From: a virus
Length of the DNA: 30,014 nt
Direction: 5' to 3' (one strand)
Virus record (IMG/VR): IMGVR_UViG_3300020162_002633
Span: 1 to 30,014 of that record
The first letter of the stretch is position 1. The number at the start of each line of letters is the position of its first letter. The notes under the pieces were generated by a model, which worked only from the letters and a program-made list of their open reading frames with translations, was not told the origin of the DNA and made no database searches. Shown piece by piece: positions 25,257 through 30,014 of the stretch. The position numbers and the translations under genes were made by a program.

Positions 25257-25898
25257 TTATTCTTTATATTTCCAAATATAATTAAATGCTTTTTTTTGTT
25301 TTTCTTGACAACATCTATTTATACTATTAGGGCTTAAATTTAATGTGAGAGATATTTCCTTTAGGGAATCCCATGTTTTAAGAAAATCACCATTTAAATC
25401 GTATTGAGATATTTTTCTCTTTTTATTGTTTGATGGTTTACCTAATTTAGATTCTCTCATTTTTTGTTTAGTAAGAACAGAGTGAGTGTGATTTTGAAAA
25501 TTACTAGGTTTACCTAATTTAGATTCTCTCATTTTTTGTTTAGTTTCTTCTGTTCTTTTTTGTCCTCTGATTTTATTTTTTACATGATCTGAAAGGGGAC
25601 CAAATGATCCTATATCATATAGGTTACAAAATAGAACTTTATTCCATTCTCCTTCCTGGGATTCTAGTATGGTTGTTTTCCAATAGCTTTCTCTTTCAAA
25701 TAATTCATCGATTAAACATTCTTCTATAATTTCAAATACATGATTTTCCCACCCATATTTTTGAATTGAATTATATATTTTAGGACCCATTATTCTTTTA
25801 TCTATACATTTATATGCAGATTTCCTTTTATTAATGTTAATAGATTGACCAATATATATTTTACCTTTAGGGTTAGTTATTTTGTATATTCCTATCAT
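25257..25898 (-). CDS. GIY-YIG homing endonuclease with NUMOD modules
   Basis: The 213-aa protein has GIY at residues 3-5 and YIG at 15-17, with the following R and a downstream E in FERESYW as catalytic residues. Two NUMOD3-type motifs (KQKMRESKLGKPSN) bind DNA. A NUMOD1-like C-terminus (ISQYDLNGDFLKTWDSLKEI...AFNYIWKY) reads sequence in the groove. It is the Seg/intron-endonuclease type of mobile gene and sits right after DNA polymerase. A copy of the promoter element lies 7 nt upstream. It starts at the ATG at 25898. Confidence 0.92.
   Translation of the reverse strand: MIGIYKITNPKGKIYIGQSININKRKSAYKCIDKRIMGPKIYNSIQKYGWENHVFEIIEECLIDELFERESYWKTTILESQEGEWNKVLFCNLYDIGSFGPLSDHVKNKIRGQKRTEETKQKMRESKLGKPSNFQNHTHSVLTKQKMRESKLGKPSNNKKRKISQYDLNGDFLKTWDSLKEISLTLNLSPNSINRCCQEKQKKAFNYIWKYKE
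25435..25544 (-). repeat. 38-bp perfect direct repeat, period 72 bp
   Basis: The sequences at 25435-25472 and 25507-25544 are identical over 38 bp. They encode the duplicated NUMOD3 motif of the GIY-YIG enzyme (24-codon period). Identity at the DNA level suggests recent duplication or ongoing recombination. Confidence 0.9.
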
Positions 25899-25905
25899 AT
25901 GTTAT

Positions 25906-25919
25906 TTTATTATAAATAT
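25906..25919 (-). promoter_or_regulatory. 14-bp promoter-like element
   Basis: ATATTTATAATAAA on the minus strand, 7 nt before the GIY-YIG ATG. Same form as the copy at 17029. Confidence 0.68.
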
Positions 25920-25958
25920 GTAGAAGGTGGGTTTTTAATTTAAAATTATAAATACATT

Positions 25959-28688
25959 TTATGAGAAGTTAAAGAACTTTGCACGATATGGGTTGAGGGA
26001 AAGCTCCCATCCAATATCATTGTATACTGTTTCTAATTTGTTTCGCATTACACTATCAAACAAACCATCTCTGTCAATATACTTGTTGATCAATTCAGTA
26101 ATATCATCTGGGTCATTATATCCGTTGTATCCTATAGCATCAATTTGGTATGGATTTGGTTTTAAGTTAGCAATGTACATTTTGTCTCCAATTGTAAACT
26201 CAGGGTATTTTACATTAAGTTTCTTGTAACGCAAGAAATCATTATATCTAATAGCTGCTTTGGTATTTACCGGACATTTCAATTTCAATTTGGTAAATAA
26301 TTCACCAGCCATAGGTCTACGCTCAATATATTCACCCATTTTCTTCAATCCAGTTGGTTTCAATAGCTTAATCCACTCAATTTCACCTACCATTTGTTTG
26401 AATTCCATTACGTCTTTATCTATTTCGGTTTTTGGTTTACCAAATAGAATATTTTTGATTAGGTTTTCTCCAAAGTTTCTAAATAGAGGTGGGAAATTCG
26501 ATTTCATAATATCTAATCCCTTCATCTCTAGCTCCTCAATTTCAACACCCTCTTTGTTTACAATATACATTGCGTAACGGCGTTTCCCAGACCAATATGC
26601 TTTTTCAGCGATTACCTCTTGTTTGAGCACAAAGTGGTGTGCTTTGGTCATATTAAACAGATCCTGCGATATATTGTTCAGATTATCGTTTGCTACCTGT
26701 TGTAGCTCCTCAGTCAAAACAAGCAATCGTTGTATTTTCTCTTCACGATCATCGTACTTCAAATCTGGATTTCTGTGCTTTAACAAGTCAGTTAACTCCA
26801 TATAAAGTGAATCGGTATCAGAGGCGATCACAAATGTTCTAGGATCAATATCTAATTGCTCTGAAATATAATCGTTTACAAATGCAATAGATTCTTTGGT
26901 TAAACGTTGTCCACTATTTGTAATTGCAGCAGAACATATTTTAAATCCATCTGTGAAACGCCATGAATTAATTGCATATGTACCATATAATGCGTTTTGA
27001 AGGATCTTGAATGCCATTTGGTACAAGTCATATAATTTGTAGTTTACCCAATCCTCTGATTTACCTGCTGTTTTCTTAAGTGCTCTATAGTGCTCTCGTT
27101 TATCAAACCAATCCTCTAGTACCTCACAAGCAATACTCTTTTGATCCGTTCTATAAAATGCTCCACTGGCTGAAATGGTCCATTTATTGTCTTCAATCAA
27201 TTTGATTAAAGCACCTGCTCCTATTTTAGCATCTTTTAGAGCATAAGTAGATTTAACTAGCTTTTGTATGTGTAGTTTTTCCTCGGGATCAAGTTTCTTT
27301 AACTGCTCAAGTGAATTGTATTGCTCGTAATTGTTTTTTGTTACAATTCTACCTACTAATGTTTCAACACCCAAATTCAATGATTTGATAATTGAAGGAT
27401 ATAGTGAGGTAAAATCGAGATCGGATACATCTGAATATAATCCAGGTATAGGATCAAGTAAATAACCACCTGCATAACTATCCTTTTTACGAATCGTTTT
27501 AGGGTAACGGTTAATATACTTTCCGGACATTGTTTTTACTACAATGTTATCTTTCTCAAAGCTATATACAGTACCTTCAATTGTTGGAGTACCTCGTTGA
27601 TGTATAACGTGATCACCGAGTTCAAGCTCTCTAATGGATGGATTCGTTGTAGTTGGCTTGTTTGGTGCAATAATATTCTTACGTTTTAAATACGTTAAAA
27701 TCGCTCCCTCATTCAATGCTGTATTATAATAGATTGATTCATATGGTGTATGACATAAATGGGAAATCAAAATAGTCAATTCAATGAATTTTAATTTCTC
27801 CTCTAATACCTCAATGATTTCAACATCTCGAATGTTATAGTCAATAAACTTGATTGGATCCTCTCTAAATAAAGTATCTAGATTACCATTGTACTCAATC
27901 TTACCTAACTTAGCATATTTCAAACCAATATCACCTAACTTATATGATGGTTCTTCCTTAGCGATATATTTTTTCAACAACAACATATAGTCCAAACTGT
28001 TAACAAGTCCAATTCTGATTGGGTTGTTTGGTTGAGATAATGTTTCTGTGATTTTACCTACTGGGGATAAGCGATATACTTCATCTCCTAAACGTTTTTG
28101 TATTCTGTAGTACAAATATGGGATATCGAAGAAATCACTATTGTAACCTGCAACAATTGTAGGATCCATTTGTTCCCATTTGTTTAAGAACTTACGTAAT
28201 AGTGTATTTTCATCAGGGCAAGATACAATGACTTTACCATCTTGGTTCATATCCTCAATTGCACCTGCTTTATCTAAAATAAAACATATTTTTTCCTTAG
28301 TGGAAACATCAATCAAAGCAATAGCTGTAACCTCAGCATTTGCCTCTCTAATTGTTTGTGGTGTAAGTGCTCCTAGAATCTCAATCTCAATATCCAGATA
28401 AACTGTATTGTGATATGAAGGCATATCATCTGATTGATAATATAAATCTCTAAGGATTACCAATTCACGATCGATGTCTTTTTCATAAATTTTAGGATCC
28501 TTTCTATCATATTTTCCTTGAAAGGGAGAACATCTATCACCAAATAGTGTTTCAAATTCTCCCTCATCATCAAGTTTATATAAAGTAGGCCAATATTGGA
28601 ATTTATGAATTCCTTTCTTATCGTCTCGAAGATAGTAATGGTACTGATCTTCTCCTGGTAACCTGTTGTAAAAAACAGATTGGTACAT
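25959..28688 (-). CDS. 43: Family B DNA polymerase (T4 gp43-like)
   Basis: The 909-aa replicative polymerase has a 3'-5' exonuclease domain: Exo I YLDIEIE (97-103), Exo II YNSDFFD (182-188), Exo III YNIRDVE (284-290). Polymerase motifs follow: A DLDFTSLYPS (423-432), B KILQNALYGTYA (561-572), C SDTDSLY (623-629). Length and order match T4 gp43 (898 aa). Between residues about 351 and 405 lies an extra segment before motif A (LGDHVIHQRGTPTIEGTVYS...) that looks like a small SH3-like beta domain. It follows the MazG-like gene by 14 nt, with leader AAAAGTTATG. Confidence 0.97.
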   Translation of the reverse strand: MYQSVFYNRLPGEDQYHYYLRDDKKGIHKFQYWPTLYKLDDEGEFETLFGDRCSPFQGKYDRKDPKIYEKDIDRELVILRDLYYQSDDMPSYHNTVYLDIEIEILGALTPQTIREANAEVTAIALIDVSTKEKICFILDKAGAIEDMNQDGKVIVSCPDENTLLRKFLNKWEQMDPTIVAGYNSDFFDIPYLYYRIQKRLGDEVYRLSPVGKITETLSQPNNPIRIGLVNSLDYMLLLKKYIAKEEPSYKLGDIGLKYAKLGKIEYNGNLDTLFREDPIKFIDYNIRDVEIIEVLEEKLKFIELTILISHLCHTPYESIYYNTALNEGAILTYLKRKNIIAPNKPTTTNPSIRELELGDHVIHQRGTPTIEGTVYSFEKDNIVVKTMSGKYINRYPKTIRKKDSYAGGYLLDPIPGLYSDVSDLDFTSLYPSIIKSLNLGVETLVGRIVTKNNYEQYNSLEQLKKLDPEEKLHIQKLVKSTYALKDAKIGAGALIKLIEDNKWTISASGAFYRTDQKSIACEVLEDWFDKREHYRALKKTAGKSEDWVNYKLYDLYQMAFKILQNALYGTYAINSWRFTDGFKICSAAITNSGQRLTKESIAFVNDYISEQLDIDPRTFVIASDTDSLYMELTDLLKHRNPDLKYDDREEKIQRLLVLTEELQQVANDNLNNISQDLFNMTKAHHFVLKQEVIAEKAYWSGKRRYAMYIVNKEGVEIEELEMKGLDIMKSNFPPLFRNFGENLIKNILFGKPKTEIDKDVMEFKQMVGEIEWIKLLKPTGLKKMGEYIERRPMAGELFTKLKLKCPVNTKAAIRYNDFLRYKKLNVKYPEFTIGDKMYIANLKPNPYQIDAIGYNGYNDPDDITELINKYIDRDGLFDSVMRNKLETVYNDIGWELSLNPYRAKFFNFS

Positions 28689-28702
28689 AACTTTTATTTA
28701 TT

Positions 28703-29323
28703 TTATTTTAAAAATTGGGTTAGATCAGGTCTAAAGTATTTAATGTTTTTCATGACTTTTTTGTCACGTGTTCTATAGACGATATAATATGACCCAACCT
28801 TTTCATAGTGACATGGTTCACCCTGTTCTTTGGAACGCGCTTCAACAGTAGCTTGTGCATCTTCTTCACTTGTACAAGCTTTGCTAAGATTCGACGCTTG
28901 TACTTCTTGGTATGCTGGCCATACTTTATCCTTAAGACCATGTAACATAGCTCCGTTCCCCAAGGAAACATAGGTGATGTCACATAGAGCATCAAGAACT
29001 TCAACAATATTCCCTGTTTCACACGCATGCTTATACTCCTCCAATTCTTCTAAGATGAAATTATATACGAACATCCATTCCTTTTCCTCGGGAATGTTCG
29101 GGGTATAATTATTGGGTTTTCCCATTATTTCATTAAACTCTTCAACTTCTGATATGAATGGTATGTAATAATAGTCTTTTATTTGAGCAATTTCTTGGTT
29201 TAGGTTACTCCATTCTTTGGTCACATCATCTCCAAGTTCAATTTTAGACATCATAGAAAGATCTATTACTTGACTTGTTAATAAATTAATTAATTCTTGT
29301 TGTTTTTGTTCTAATTTTGTCAT
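28703..29323 (-). CDS. MazG-like NTP pyrophosphohydrolase
   Basis: This 206-aa all-alpha NTP-PPase-type protein has EVEEFNEIMGKP near residue 60 and ILEELEEYKHACETGN with EVLDALCDITYVSLG. Together these are the EExxE...ExxD metal-binding pattern. VQASNLSKA follows, typical of this family's C-terminal end. A last domain (about 150-206) with YEKVGSYYIVYRTRDKKVMK is extra. The enzyme would hydrolyse nucleoside triphosphates to monophosphates, trimming dNTP pools or alarmone signals. Its ATG overlaps the 58-aa gene's stop by 4 nt. Confidence 0.85.
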   Translation of the reverse strand: MTKLEQKQQELINLLTSQVIDLSMMSKIELGDDVTKEWSNLNQEIAQIKDYYYIPFISEVEEFNEIMGKPNNYTPNIPEEKEWMFVYNFILEELEEYKHACETGNIVEVLDALCDITYVSLGNGAMLHGLKDKVWPAYQEVQASNLSKACTSEEDAQATVEARSKEQGEPCHYEKVGSYYIVYRTRDKKVMKNIKYFRPDLTQFLK

Positions 29324-29496
29324 TTGTTTTCTATTAAATGGAAATATAATCGTTCACTTGTTATGCTAATCCAAGTATTTACTCGTTGTTCACTAAAACT
29401 ATCTTTCTTTTTAGGATCAATCAAGACCATGAGATTACCTCTCATTTCTGCTTGGATTAGTTTAAGGATTTCCTCCTTAGATCTGGTGTCCTCCAT
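29320..29496 (-). CDS. Small protein, 58 aa
   Basis: An ATG at 29496 opens a 58-codon frame (MEDTRSKEEILKLIQAEMRG..., ending HLIENK). It overlaps folE by 20 nt and the MazG-like gene by 4 nt (ATGA). It begins with an acidic/basic helix and ends in a beta-like ITSERLYFHL. No family recognised. The tight overlaps on both sides and the absence of any other gene in the gap support it. Confidence 0.6.
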   Translation of the reverse strand: MEDTRSKEEILKLIQAEMRGNLMVLIDPKKKDSFSEQRVNTWISITSERLYFHLIENK

Positions 29497-30014
29497 TATT
29501 GATTTTTAATGAATCAAAGAACTCTTTACGTGCCTCGTTACCGTTATCTAAAAACACACCTGATGCTTTAGTTGTAACCATTGAAGCGCCTTGGTGTTTA
29601 ACACCTCTACAAGATACACAATTGTGAGTTGCTACTACTGTAACAATTACACCTCTGTTTTTCTCACAAATTTTATTTACTGCTTGATGAATAGCTGATG
29701 TTAATTGCTCTTGAATAGCACCTCTACGACCAAAATGTTCTACAATTCGGTTCAATTTTGATAATCCGATTACTCGACCTTGATCTCCAACTACATAACC
29801 AATATGAACTACTCCCCCAATAGTTTGGTGGTGATGTGAACACATTGAAGTTAATGGAATATTACGTTCAATAACAATACCATCGTATCCGTCTGAAGGG
29901 AATGAAGTAATATCGGACATTGCTGTATATCTACCAGCAAATAAATCGAATACATAAGCTTTAGCTACACGTCTAGGTGTATTATCGGAGTTTGGATCAT
30001 TTTCCCAATCAACA
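29477..30014 (-). CDS. folE: GTP cyclohydrolase I (5' end outside window)
   Basis: The enzyme converts GTP to dihydroneopterin triphosphate, for folate or 7-deazaguanine synthesis. The frame stays open to the window edge and already shows DNTPRRVAKAYVFDLFAGRY, then MCSHHH with zinc-binding C and H. GLSKLNRIVEHFGRR and IQEQLT follow, then HNCVSCRG (third zinc ligand) and a C-terminal ARKEFFDSL. These match the C-terminal two-thirds of FolE. A later ATG at 29920 is internal, because the conserved region starts before it. Phage FolE copies are often linked to modified guanines in phage DNA, but no other queuosine-pathway genes are visible here. Confidence 0.93.
   Translation of the reverse strand, partial: VDWENDPNSDNTPRRVAKAYVFDLFAGRYTAMSDITSFPSDGYDGIVIERNIPLTSMCSHHHQTIGGVVHIGYVVGDQGRVIGLSKLNRIVEHFGRRGAIQEQLTSAIHQAVNKICEKNRGVIVTVVATHNCVSCRGVKHQGASMVTTKASGVFLDNGNEARKEFFDSLKINNGGHQI

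Overview
The window looks like part of an AT-rich, T4-like tailed phage genome. All supported genes lie on the minus strand, so transcription runs from 30014 down to 1. The phage assignment rests on a T4-type replication set: family B DNA polymerase, gp45-like clamp, gp44-like clamp loader and gp62-like small loader subunit. These are mixed with free-standing homing endonucleases, MazG-like pyrophosphohydrolases and many small unknown genes packed with ATGA-type overlaps. Most start codons follow A/T-rich leaders with no Shine-Dalgarno sequence, which is typical of Bacteroidota. A Bacteroidota (perhaps flavobacterial) host is therefore my best guess, but it is inference only.

Layout in transcription order. 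30014-25959: GTP cyclohydrolase I (cut by the window edge), a 58-aa gene, a MazG-like enzyme and DNA polymerase. 25919-23225: GIY-YIG endonuclease, a 72-aa tagged protein, sliding clamp, HNH endonuclease and a 95-aa tagged protein. 23193-20655: a 118-aa AT-hook-like protein, GroES, GroEL and an 82-aa protein. 20655-19106: a two-gene tagged cassette (319 and 178 aa). 19086-17042: clamp loader, two small unknowns, loader small subunit and a small MazG-like protein. 17042-16116: a second two-gene tagged cassette (198 and 78 aa). 16079-14907: a Cas4/AddB-like PD-(D/E)XK nuclease and a ribbon-helix-helix protein. 14874-2634: a 15-gene, tightly coupled glycan operon with glycosyltransferases, methyltransferases, a PIG-L deacetylase, a hexapeptide acyltransferase and a short-chain dehydrogenase. 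2611-1: small genes, including a DksA-type zinc finger, a degenerate HNH protein and a SWIM-type zinc finger.

The most interesting structure is a set of cassettes dropped into the replication region. Each starts with a nearly invariant 14-bp element (ATAT[GT]TATAA[TC]AAA) 7-14 nt upstream of the ATG. Each encodes a protein with a short terminal motif containing [LI]xE, such as LRMQMLAGIITES, and most end in a similar hairpin plus U-tract. My interpretation is that these are late-expressed proteins with capsid-targeting sequences cleaved by a gp21-type prohead protease, like T4 internal proteins. The two homing endonucleases carry the same 14-bp element. The second notable feature is the glycan operon, which is large for a phage and could modify the virion, phage DNA or the host surface.
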